Source of the DNA: Nitrospirae bacterium GWC2_56_14
Lineage (GTDB): Bacteria > Nitrospirota > UBA9217
Assembly (NCBI GenBank): GCA_001803705.1
Contig: MHDY01000254.1
Coordinates: 1-14,920 of the forward strand
Direction of reading: 5' to 3'
DNA: 14,920 nucleotides
Shown piece after piece: positions 1 to 6,694 of this stretch. The notes beneath the pieces are model-generated. The model made no database searches, had not been told where the DNA came from, and saw only the letters and a list, made by a program, of their open reading frames with translations. A program made the translations under genes and the position numbers. Positions within the stretch are counted from its first letter, which is position 1; each line of letters opens with the position of its first letter.

Positions 1-1
1 G

Positions 2-1153
2 ACCGTAACACCGGCGACCTTGAATCTGATAACGGTCACGCCGGTCAATCCCAGTATCCCCAATGGCCTGACCAGACAATTTACGGCCACAGGCACCTAC
101 ACGGACGGCACATCCGTGGATATTACCGCATCCGTCACCTGGTCATCAGGCACAATTGGCGTTGCGATCGTAAATCCCGGCGGCCTTGCAACAGGGGTTG
201 GCGTCGGCACCTCGGTCATTACGGCTACCTCGGGGATCAGATCGGGCAATACAATATTGACCGTAACGGCGGCTATCTTGCAATCAATTGCCGTAACGCC
301 GGCCAATCCAAGCATTGCCATAGGTCTGACCGTGCAGTTCACGGCCACAGGCACCTACACGGACGGCACCTCGCAGGATATTACCACATCGGTCAACTGG
401 ACGTCGGGCACAACCGGTGTTGCGACGATCATTAACGCAAGCGGACTTGCCACAGCTGTGGCGGTCGGCACCTCGGTCATTACGGCAACCTCGGGAGGCA
501 TCTCAGGGACAGCGCTTGCCGCCACAGCCCTAGCGTCAAATCCGGCGCTGGTCGACCTTGGATCAGCCGGCGCGTTCGCGGTTCTGGCCGGCTCCACGGT
601 CAACAACACCGGCGGCACTTTTGTTACCGGGGATGTCGGAGTAAGCCCAGGGACTGCGATGGGATTGCTGCCGGCACAAGTGAGCGGGACAATACACGTG
701 GCCGATCCTGCGGCAGTCCAGGCCAAACTCGACTTGACCGCCGCATTTAACGACGCTGCCGGAAGGTCGGTAAATGCCATCACGGTGTCCGGAAATATAG
801 GCGGGCAAACCCTCGCTCCCGGCCTCTATAAATCCGCGTCCACGCTGGAGATCTCGTCAGGGAATCTCACTCTCGACGCCCAGGGCGACGCGAATGCTGT
901 CTGGATCTTCCAGATAGGGACCACACTTACAACGACATCTGATCGCCAGGTCATCCTCGCACGCGGCGCCCAGGCGGGGAATATCTTTTGGCAAGTCGGC
1001 ACTTCAGCGACCCTTGGAACGGGGACTGTGTTTAAGGGAAACATTCTGGCTCAAGCATCGATCACGGTGAATACCAACGCCACGCTGGACGGCAGAGCGT
1101 TGGCGCAGGACGCGGCGGTCACCCTGGACACCAATACCATTACAAAGCCGTAA
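2..1153 (+). CDS. BIG2-repeat protein with C-terminal DUF3494 ice-binding-like domain (5' partial)
   Basis: The reading frame is open to the left edge, so the true start and signal peptide lie upstream; a TTG at 20 is not a credible start. Two Ig-like BIG2 units of about 86-87 residues (roughly nt 26-283 and 284-544) share motifs such as GTYTDGTS and VGTSVITATSG. They are followed by about 200 residues typical of DUF3494, from LVDLGSAGAFAVLAGSTV through TGDVGVSPGTA and APGLYKSAS to LDGRALAQDAAVTLDTNTI. DUF3494 proteins form a beta-solenoid. Some members bind ice, while many serve as secreted or cell-surface adhesion domains. BIG2 units usually act as spacers that hold a terminal domain off the cell. 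No sorting or anchor motif follows the solenoid, so it is the free C-terminal end. Domain identity is clear; ice binding itself is unproven. Confidence 0.9.
   Translation, partial: TVTPATLNLITVTPVNPSIPNGLTRQFTATGTYTDGTSVDITASVTWSSGTIGVAIVNPGGLATGVGVGTSVITATSGIRSGNTILTVTAAILQSIAVTPANPSIAIGLTVQFTATGTYTDGTSQDITTSVNWTSGTTGVATIINASGLATAVAVGTSVITATSGGISGTALAATALASNPALVDLGSAGAFAVLAGSTVNNTGGTFVTGDVGVSPGTAMGLLPAQVSGTIHVADPAAVQAKLDLTAAFNDAAGRSVNAITVSGNIGGQTLAPGLYKSASTLEISSGNLTLDAQGDANAVWIFQIGTTLTTTSDRQVILARGAQAGNIFWQVGTSATLGTGTVFKGNILAQASITVNTNATLDGRALAQDAAVTLDTNTITKP
26..544 (+). repeat. Tandem duplication encoding two BIG2 units
   Basis: Two consecutive coding repeats have a period of 258 nt early in the unit and 261 nt later, because copy 2 has one extra codon. 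A 29-nt stretch is identical at 83-111 and 341-369. A second near-identical stretch, encoding VGTSVITATSG, begins at 203 and 464. Conservation at the DNA level points to recent duplication or homogenisation. The sequence before nt 26 (TVTPATLN) looks like the end of a further upstream copy. Confidence 0.85.
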
Positions 1154-1204
1154 GGTATGCGGTATCCGGGGTGAAAGCAGAAAGCATTACCTCAGAAATG
1201 TGGA

Positions 1205-1240
1205 GAGGTCCTCTTGAGGGGACCTCCCGGGAGGTCCCCT
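1205..1240 (+). promoter_or_regulatory. Palindrome over the ribosome-binding site with a competing upstream hairpin
   Basis: Positions 1217-1240 form a perfect 24-bp palindrome centred on CCCGGG and ending one base before the ATG at 1241. Its right arm contains GGGAGG (1229-1234), the only good Shine-Dalgarno for the OmpA gene. Segment 1205-1213 can instead pair with 1218-1226 (nine pairs, one of them G-U) around the loop TTGA. The middle segment can therefore pair with either neighbour. In RNA, one fold would hide the ribosome-binding site and the other would free it. As DNA, the palindrome could be a dimer-binding operator. There is no T-run, so it is not an intrinsic terminator. The structure is seen; the switch role is inferred. 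Confidence 0.55.
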
Positions 1241-2251
1241 ATGATAAAAATATATTTTACGGTTCCTGTCATAAAAACGATGACGCTGGTGTTGTTCGCC
1301 ATTGTTTTTCTCCTTCCCTTATCCGCCCGTTCTGAGATAAAGAAAGGAAGCTTTGAAGTGAGTCCGTTTGTGGGCTACAATTTCTTCGAAAACGCGCAGA
1401 ATCTGAAAGACCATCCAGTATATGGCGGACGGCTTGGTTATAATTACACGAAGAATTTCGGTATTGAAGTCGCCCTGGAATTTATCAAGAGCGCCGTTGA
1501 TGACACCTCAATTACCGGCGCCAGGGAAGGACAGTTCAGAAGTCCCGTGGATGCAGTGAACCTTACCTTTTATCATATCGATGCGGTCTATCATTTTATG
1601 CCGGATAGTAAAGTTACCCCCTTCGTCGTTGCCGGTTTCGGGGGCGCCCACTATAGTACCGATATATCGAATCATGACATGTCTACTTTCGATTTTGGCG
1701 TCGGAGCGAAATACCGGGTGGCGGACAATATCGCATTCAGAATCGACCTCAGAGATAATATAGTAACTGAAGTTTTCCCTTTCGAACATGCCTACCATAA
1801 TATTCATGCTTCCGCAGGGATAGTCTTTGCGTTCGGTGGCAAGGCAAAGTCCGCACCGGCCCCGAGTGTGGGGTCTGAACCGAAAGCTATGGTGACGCTG
1901 GTCGTGCTTGAGGATAATCATTTCGAATTCGACAAGTCGGCCATTACCAGGGAAGGGGAGGCGATACTGGACCAGAATATCAGGATCTTGAACGAAAACC
2001 CGAAAGTGAAGATCCGTATCGCAGGGTATACGTCAGCTCACGGCACTGCGGACTACAACCAGAAATTGAGCGAAAGAAGAGCAGAAGCTGTCCGTGACTA
2101 CCTCATCAAGGGAGGCATTGCGCCGGGCCGGCTGACCACGATCGGATATGGCAAAACGAGGCCGGCAGAGTATGAGCCGATACCTGAGAACATATACTCG
2201 AAGGAAGCAAAGGCCAACATGAGAGTCCTTTTCGAAGTCATTGTGAAGTAG
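1241..2251 (+). CDS. OmpA-family outer-membrane protein (beta-barrel plus peptidoglycan-binding domain)
   Basis: The protein has 336 residues: a signal peptide (about 1-31, hydrophobic core LVLFAIVFLLPL, cut after SARS), an eight-strand-type OmpA barrel (about 35-200, alternating aromatic strands such as FEVSPFVGYNFF), a short Ala/Pro linker and an OmpA_C domain (about 218-334). The latter has the family motifs HFEFDKSA, YNQKLSERRAEAVRDYL and ANMRVLFEV. The family anchors the outer membrane to peptidoglycan through diaminopimelate. The conserved Arg is present (Arg280), but the usual Asp of the GHTD motif is Ser265 (GYTS). I chose the ATG at 1241 because GGGAGG lies six bases upstream; an in-frame TTG at 1214 lies inside the palindrome and a later ATG at 1280 lacks a ribosome-binding site. 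The preceding gene ends 87 nt upstream, so the gene may have its own control. Confidence 0.92.
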   Translation: MIKIYFTVPVIKTMTLVLFAIVFLLPLSARSEIKKGSFEVSPFVGYNFFENAQNLKDHPVYGGRLGYNYTKNFGIEVALEFIKSAVDDTSITGAREGQFRSPVDAVNLTFYHIDAVYHFMPDSKVTPFVVAGFGGAHYSTDISNHDMSTFDFGVGAKYRVADNIAFRIDLRDNIVTEVFPFEHAYHNIHASAGIVFAFGGKAKSAPAPSVGSEPKAMVTLVVLEDNHFEFDKSAITREGEAILDQNIRILNENPKVKIRIAGYTSAHGTADYNQKLSERRAEAVRDYLIKGGIAPGRLTTIGYGKTRPAEYEPIPENIYSKEAKANMRVLFEVIVK

Positions 2252-2408
2252 GAAAGCACGAAGCCGGGAGGACAGAAAGACGCTTTGAATCCAGGAGCGA
2301 GCGCACTTCAATGCGATCCCTGACAAGACGACCGCCGATTGCTGCAAGGGTCGGGCAGTACTTTCAGACGGAAGCGGTCGGCCGCGTCCAGAGGAAAAAA
2401 GGAGAACA

Positions 2409-3248
2409 ATGAGCGCAACGAAAGGACAAAGCTGGTTATGGAGCATGCGGCATCCGGCCGCCTGGCGCGCACTTATGTTCGGGCTCCTGCTCCTTCCCGG
2501 TGCAGTGAGCGCCGAGGAACCGGCGGCTGCAGCGCTTCAACCGCGCAATGAGGCATTGAAGCCGGGAGAAATACTGACCTACGAGATCAGTTGGTCCGAT
2601 TTCGTCACCGCCGGAAACGCGGTCATGGAGATTAATGAGGAAACGCTGCCGAACGGGACAACCGTCCTCAAGTTTACCGCGACGACGCACTCCGTCGGCC
2701 TGGTGGACAAGTTCTACCGGGTGAACGACAGGCTCGAGAGTTTCTTTGACCCGGCGATCATGCAGAGCCTCAAGTTCAGCCTGAATGAGCGCCACGGCAA
2801 GAAAAAAAGACGCCGCGAGCTGGTCTTCGATCATGCAAATAAAACCGTCGTCACCAAACTGAACGACGATCCGCCGGCGACCGTCCAGGTGCCCGATCAG
2901 GTGCAGGACGCCCTGTCGTCGCTGTATTACCTCCGGACCCGTGATGACTTCATCGTGGGCAAGGCGATCACCATACAGGTCCACGACAGCGGCAAGAACT
3001 GGTCCGTGGAGGTCCAAGTCCTGGGCAGGGAAAAGGTGAAGACGCCGGCCGGGACGTTCGCCGCCATCAAGGTCCGGACCTTTCCCAAGTACGAGGGGGT
3101 CTTCATGAACAAGGGGGAGATCTTCATCTGGCTCACCGACGACAACCGGAAGGTCCCGGTCCTCATGAAGAGCACGATCTCCATCGGGTCCATTGTTTCC
3201 ACCCTGACGAAGATGGAGCCGGGCAGGGAAGCGCCAATACCGGAGTAA
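2409..3248 (+). CDS. Secreted DUF3108 family protein
   Basis: The protein has 279 residues. The N-terminal segment has a basic stretch, then LMFGLLLLPGAVSA with a likely signal peptidase I site after residue 35 (VSA, then EEP). The mature part follows the DUF3108 pattern: PGEILTYEISW at the start, FYRVNDRLESFFDP, a basic KKKRRREL stretch, VQDALSSLYYLR, and a late AGTFAAIKVRTF followed by GEIFIWLTDD. DUF3108 proteins are periplasmic or outer-membrane-associated and of unsettled function; the fold is thought to be a lipocalin-like beta structure. The ATG at 2409 has GGAG four bases upstream. The next in-frame ATG (2445) lacks a well-spaced site. The gene lies 157 nt after the OmpA gene, with no terminator visible between them. 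Family confident, role unknown. Confidence 0.88.
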   Translation: MSATKGQSWLWSMRHPAAWRALMFGLLLLPGAVSAEEPAAAALQPRNEALKPGEILTYEISWSDFVTAGNAVMEINEETLPNGTTVLKFTATTHSVGLVDKFYRVNDRLESFFDPAIMQSLKFSLNERHGKKKRRRELVFDHANKTVVTKLNDDPPATVQVPDQVQDALSSLYYLRTRDDFIVGKAITIQVHDSGKNWSVEVQVLGREKVKTPAGTFAAIKVRTFPKYEGVFMNKGEIFIWLTDDNRKVPVLMKSTISIGSIVSTLTKMEPGREAPIPE

Positions 3249-3548
3249 CGACGCGAGGCCCGACGTTCTCCCCGGTTCTCAGTGGTAGTGTTAAAAGTTT
3301 TATGAAAACCGGAGAGGCAAGTATGAAACCACAGTGGTCACGGAGAAGTGCAGTGTGCTTTTAACCGACTCAACAATAAGACCATTCTTGAAGATGTGAG
3401 GAATGCAGTAACTGAGAAATTACTGTCGAAGGAGGGCACAGAGGGGGAGGCCGGTAATAAGCCTTAACCATGTTGAGATTCAAAATATTCTCTGTGTTCT
3501 CTGTGGTTAGATTTTGACATTACGTTCTCAGCTATGAAGGATACTGCC
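3249..3548. other. Intergenic spacer of about 300 bp with repeat arms
   Basis: No convincing gene is present. The main content is a pair of degenerate inverted arms at 3327-3347 and 3488-3508 (17 of 21 positions complementary) belonging to the CTCTGTG interspersed repeat family. A frame open from 3327 to a TAA at 3465-3467 has protein-like wording (KTILEDVRNAVTEKLLSK) but no usable start or ribosome-binding site. A TTGACA at 3514-3519 lacks a -10 box at proper spacing. Confidence 0.6.
3327..3508. repeat. CTCTGTG-type interspersed repeat, inverted pair
   Basis: The right arm (3488-3508) is a tandem of TTCTCTGTG twice, followed by GTT. The left arm (3327-3347), AACCACAGTGGTCACGGAG plus AA, is its imperfect reverse complement. 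Fragments of the same wording (GGCACAGAGGGGG, about 3433-3445) lie between the arms. This recurrent intergenic repeat is familiar from many environmental bacterial genomes. When translated on the minus strand it yields the spurious peptide NHREHRE. Function unknown. Confidence 0.6.
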
Positions 3549-4829
3549 ATGAAAAAACTCAAGATGATCGCATCCATACTCATCGTCATGGCCTCGGTCA
3601 TTTTATGCGGGCGCATTATCGCCCATTCCCTTTCCAGCCAGCAGAGCAAGATCGATTATGCCGAGCTCAACCACATCAAATACGGTTTTTTCAGTGTGGA
3701 GGAATGGAAGCGGCAGATTTCCGTGATCCTTGCCGAAGAGATCAATAAGCTGTATCTGACCAGGACGGGCGAGCGGGAGCTCCGCAAACATATCGAAGCT
3801 CAGCTGAACGAGCTTATCGACAACGTCTACCGGAAGATCAGGGAAGAGAATCAGGGCTCCGCCGAGGGCTGGTTCAAACAGACGTTCATTAACATATTTG
3901 TGAGTCTGGACGACATAAAAAAAGGCGTTCCTGAATATGCCGATGCCGTCATGCGCGAGGTGACGGGATCGAAAACCAAGGCTCAGATAAAGGCCATGCT
4001 GAACGAGCGGATAAAAGAATATTTCGATGAGACCTTTGATGTGCAGGACACCTCGTACCTGAGCGCCATTCTGGCGAGGACCGGCTCCCCGGACATCGAG
4101 GCTGCGAGGCTTAGCCTGAACAGGGCGATCTCGGCCGGACAGGCGCTGGTCACCAGGGAGTCTCTTTTGCTGATAGCTCTGGCTGTTTTCCTTTTTTTAC
4201 TGTCCGGCTTCAGCGGAGAACCCCTGGCCCCCTCCCAGTATTTGCTTCTCGTGCTGTCCCTGCTCGCCTTGCTGATTGCCGGCGTGACCACGCCCATGAT
4301 CGATATGGAGGCAAAGATCTCGGCCATGAGCTTTGTCTTGCTGGGCCATACCGTCAATTTTGAGAACCAGGTGCTGTACTTCCAAAGCAAAAGCATTCTC
4401 GATGTTTTCCGGATCATGATCGCCCATAAGGACCTGCAGATGAAATTCGTGGGGGTCCTGCTGGTCACCTTCAGCATCGTATTCCCCCTGTTCAAAATAG
4501 TCTCGTCCCTGGGCTATTACTACAACTACCGCCAGGCGCGGGAAAACGCGGTGATCAGGTTCTTTGTCCTCAAATCCGGGAAATGGTCCATGGCCGATGT
4601 CATGGTGATCGCCATTTTCATGGCCTATATCGGCTTCAACGGGATCATTACCAGCCAGTTGGGTCAATTAAGCAAGGCAAACCAGGAACTGGTGATCGTA
4701 ACGACGAACGGCACTTCCCTGCAGCCGGGGTATTACCTGTTCCTGACCTATACCCTGCTGGGGTTGTTTTTGTCGGGATACCTCACGAGAAAACCTTATG
4801 CAGAGGAGCGCAGGAATCCAAAGGAGTGA
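3549..4829 (+). CDS. PqiA-like multi-pass membrane protein with long N-terminal extracytoplasmic region
   Basis: The protein has 426 residues from the ATG at 3549, which has AAGG eight bases upstream; an in-frame ATG at 3534 has no ribosome-binding site. Predicted segments: TM1 about 6-25, then a helical charged region of about 180 residues, then TM2 205-220, TM3 231-249, TM4 299-321, TM5 350-368 and TM6 395-412. The C-terminal half resembles the PqiA (paraquat-inducible protein A) membrane domain, above all KWSMADVMVIAIFMAYIGF (345-363) and the block LLVTFSIVFPLFKIVSSLG. PqiA proteins work with MCE-domain PqiB in lipid transport between membranes, but no MCE gene is present here. The stop codon overlaps the ribosome-binding site of the next gene, so the two are probably translated together. 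The PqiA relation is by motif recognition; the N-terminal domain is unassigned. Confidence 0.75.
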   Translation: MKKLKMIASILIVMASVILCGRIIAHSLSSQQSKIDYAELNHIKYGFFSVEEWKRQISVILAEEINKLYLTRTGERELRKHIEAQLNELIDNVYRKIREENQGSAEGWFKQTFINIFVSLDDIKKGVPEYADAVMREVTGSKTKAQIKAMLNERIKEYFDETFDVQDTSYLSAILARTGSPDIEAARLSLNRAISAGQALVTRESLLLIALAVFLFLLSGFSGEPLAPSQYLLLVLSLLALLIAGVTTPMIDMEAKISAMSFVLLGHTVNFENQVLYFQSKSILDVFRIMIAHKDLQMKFVGVLLVTFSIVFPLFKIVSSLGYYYNYRQARENAVIRFFVLKSGKWSMADVMVIAIFMAYIGFNGIITSQLGQLSKANQELVIVTTNGTSLQPGYYLFLTYTLLGLFLSGYLTRKPYAEERRNPKE

Positions 4830-4835
4830 TCGTCA

Positions 4836-5420
4836 ATGAAGACTAAGCGTGTTGCTCATGATTTTCCTGTCGTTTGCGTGGGCGGTTCCGCCGGCGGCCT
4901 CGACGCCTATACCAGGTTACTGGGGCAACTGCCGGCCGATATGGGCGTTGCCATCGTTATCGTGAATCACTTGCGGACCGTCGCCACCCTGCTTCACGAA
5001 ATTCTTCCGCGCCACACAACCATGCCGGTCGAACTGATCACGGAAAAATTGCTTATCGAGCCCAACCACGTTTTCATTATCCCGGAACAGCGCGATCTAC
5101 ACGTTCTTGACGGGGAGTTCCGTCTCAAGCCGATATCAAAGCCCCGGGGATGGCCTGACGTTATCACGATCTTCCTGCGCTCCCTGACGCAGAACTGGGA
5201 CGGTAAGCTGGTCGCGGTCATTGTCTCCGGTTATGACGGCGACGGGGCGGCGGCGTTATGCGGCATAAAAGAGGTGGGGGGCATTACCATCGCGCAAAAG
5301 CCCGACACCGCCGGTCAACCGGATATGCCGGAGAGCGCCATCGAAAGCGGATGTATAGATTTTATTCTCTCACCGGAGAAGATCGCTCAGAAAATTATAA
5401 GCATTGCGCAGGCGGAGTGA
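4836..5420 (+). CDS. Stand-alone CheB-type methylesterase domain protein
   Basis: The protein has 194 residues, about the size of a CheB catalytic domain alone, with no receiver domain. The catalytic triad is intact: Ser18 in VGGSAGG, His45 in VNHL, and Asp136 in SGYDGDGA, in the usual order and spacing. CheB removes methyl groups from, and deamidates, glutamyl residues of chemoreceptors in the cytoplasm. No CheR, receptor or CheA gene is in the window, so the substrate here is unknown. AAGGAG (4821-4826) ends at the stop of the PqiA-like gene and serves this ATG, six bases after that stop, implying translational coupling. Without a receiver, the enzyme would be constitutive or controlled by a partner. 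Family certain; chemotaxis role doubtful. Confidence 0.9.
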   Translation: MKTKRVAHDFPVVCVGGSAGGLDAYTRLLGQLPADMGVAIVIVNHLRTVATLLHEILPRHTTMPVELITEKLLIEPNHVFIIPEQRDLHVLDGEFRLKPISKPRGWPDVITIFLRSLTQNWDGKLVAVIVSGYDGDGAAALCGIKEVGGITIAQKPDTAGQPDMPESAIESGCIDFILSPEKIAQKIISIAQAE

Positions 5421-5435
5421 AGGGAACGGAATACC

Positions 5436-6095
5436 ATGTGTTTTTCAGCAACAGCAAGTTTTACCGCCGGAGTTTCCTTGTCAGTACTGGGTGCGCTCGT
5501 ACTGAAAAAGACAAAAAGAAATGCGGAGATTCCCTTTGCAATGGTCCCACTCTTGTTCGGGGTGCAGCAACTCATCGAGGGAATGCTGTGGCTGTCGTTT
5601 CAATTCGATGTTCCTCTGCTCAAGATGACCGCGACGCACGGGTTCACCCTGTTCTCGCACGTACTGTGGCCGATATTCATACCCTTCTCGATCGGATTGG
5701 TGGAAACCGCAGCGTGGCGCAAAAAGGTGATATGGCTTTTCCTGACAGCAGGGATCACGGTCGGCTTGTACAATCTTTACTTTATCGTCACTTATCCTGT
5801 CATTTCCGAAGTTCATTGCAACATCGTGTATGCTTTACCTCATTTTCATAAAATTCAGGTGATGGCGCTCTATCTTGCGGCGACCTGTGTAGCTTGCTTC
5901 TTTTCGAGCCACAAAATGATCAATATCTTCGGCGCTCTGGCGTTAGTGCTCTTTGTGGCGGCTTACTGGTTCTACTCCGTCGCGTTTTTGTCCGTGTGGT
6001 GTTTTTTTGCCGCGATATTGAGCGTTGTCATTTACCTGCATTTTACATTTGAACATGAACGAGCGCCTGTCTTCATGCGGCTCCGCAGCACCTGA
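5436..6095 (+). CDS. DUF6629 family seven-helix membrane protein
   Basis: The protein has 219 residues and begins with the diagnostic MCFSATASFTAG. It continues with EIPFAMVPLLFGVQQLIEGM and ends with SVWCFFAAILSVVIYLHF, all typical of DUF6629. Hydrophobic segments at about 7-23, 33-53, 69-89, 97-119, 141-157, 162-181 and 185-202 suggest seven transmembrane helices. Cysteines at 2, 128, 151, 154 and 189 and several His residues (68, 74, 127, 136, 138) are noticeable, but no metal site can be assigned. Function of the family is unknown. It starts 15 nt after the CheB-like gene, with AAGGGA 10 bases before the ATG, so it is very likely in the same operon. Confidence 0.85.
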   Translation: MCFSATASFTAGVSLSVLGALVLKKTKRNAEIPFAMVPLLFGVQQLIEGMLWLSFQFDVPLLKMTATHGFTLFSHVLWPIFIPFSIGLVETAAWRKKVIWLFLTAGITVGLYNLYFIVTYPVISEVHCNIVYALPHFHKIQVMALYLAATCVACFFSSHKMINIFGALALVLFVAAYWFYSVAFLSVWCFFAAILSVVIYLHFTFEHERAPVFMRLRST

Positions 6096-6132
6096 CACGG
6101 TGGTGCCGCAGACGCGCTCAAAGGGGAATAGC

Positions 6133-6660
6133 ATGAAAAAAGCGATCGCACTGGCAGTCATCATACTCTGGGCGCTTGCGTCGATGGCCGGCTATCTGTA
6201 TCTCTCCGGGAAGATAACCACGGGAAAACGACAGATTGTCGCCGGGCAAAACAAGGTCGACCAGGGACAGACCGCGCTCGATGAGGGCAAGGTCAAGCTG
6301 GAAGCGGGCAAGCAGGAGCTGTCGGAAGGCAAGAAGGAGTACGAGGAGGCCAAGGACAGCTGGCTGCTGGTGTTTGCCGACAATCTATTCAAGGGGGGAA
6401 AGGGCTTCAAAGAAGCGGAAAAAAAGATCGCCGCCGGAGACGAGCAGGTTGCCCAGGGAGAGGACAAGGTGAACGCCGGGGAACGGCGGCTTGATGCCGG
6501 CGAACGGAAACTGAGCGAGGGGCGGGAACAGTTGGGCCTGGCCGAGGGCGCGCGCATAGCCTGTGCGCTCGGGGCGGCTGTTTTTACCTCTCTCGCGATC
6601 GTGCTGGGGTTCTGGTGGCGGCGCTCACTGTACCGGACCTTCAAGAGCACCGGCGACTGA
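6133..6660 (+). CDS. Membrane-anchored coiled-coil hairpin protein with glycine heptad repeats
   Basis: The protein has 175 residues from the ATG at 6133 (AAGGGG upstream). The frame extends further left, but into the end of the preceding gene and without a ribosome-binding site. It has TM1 at about 5-24 and TM2 at about 142-162, ending in WWRRS. Between them are two blocks of perfect seven-residue repeats of the form G-x-x-x-(L/V)-x-x: six heptads at 31-72 and five at 102-136. They are separated by a hydrophobic turn region, WLLVFADNLFKGGKGF (77-92). This suggests two antiparallel coiled-coil arms held by the membrane at both ends, probably in the periplasm. Similar glycine heptads occur in YhgE/Pip-type and MMPL-associated proteins, but I do not recognise the family. 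It lies 37 nt after the DUF6629 gene and 34 nt before the exporter gene. Confidence 0.8.
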   Translation: MKKAIALAVIILWALASMAGYLYLSGKITTGKRQIVAGQNKVDQGQTALDEGKVKLEAGKQELSEGKKEYEEAKDSWLLVFADNLFKGGKGFKEAEKKIAAGDEQVAQGEDKVNAGERRLDAGERKLSEGREQLGLAEGARIACALGAAVFTSLAIVLGFWWRRSLYRTFKSTGD

Positions 6661-6694
6661 TGTGCGCAGCAACCATGATGCGGAGGAAAAGAAC

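Noticed and set aside
1217..1240. Palindrome as an intrinsic terminator of the BIG2/DUF3494 gene
   Set aside because: No T-run follows; the sequence continues directly into the ATG of the OmpA gene.
3348..3467. Short protein-like frame (NNKTILEDVRNAVTEKLLSK) in the spacer before the PqiA-like gene
   Set aside because: The only possible start is a GTG with GGAGA directly adjacent, and the frame begins inside a repeat arm. It could be the tail of a lost gene, but support is too thin to call.
3464..3649. Minus-strand frame containing NHREHRE
   Set aside because: A known type of spurious translation of the CTCTGTG intergenic repeat.
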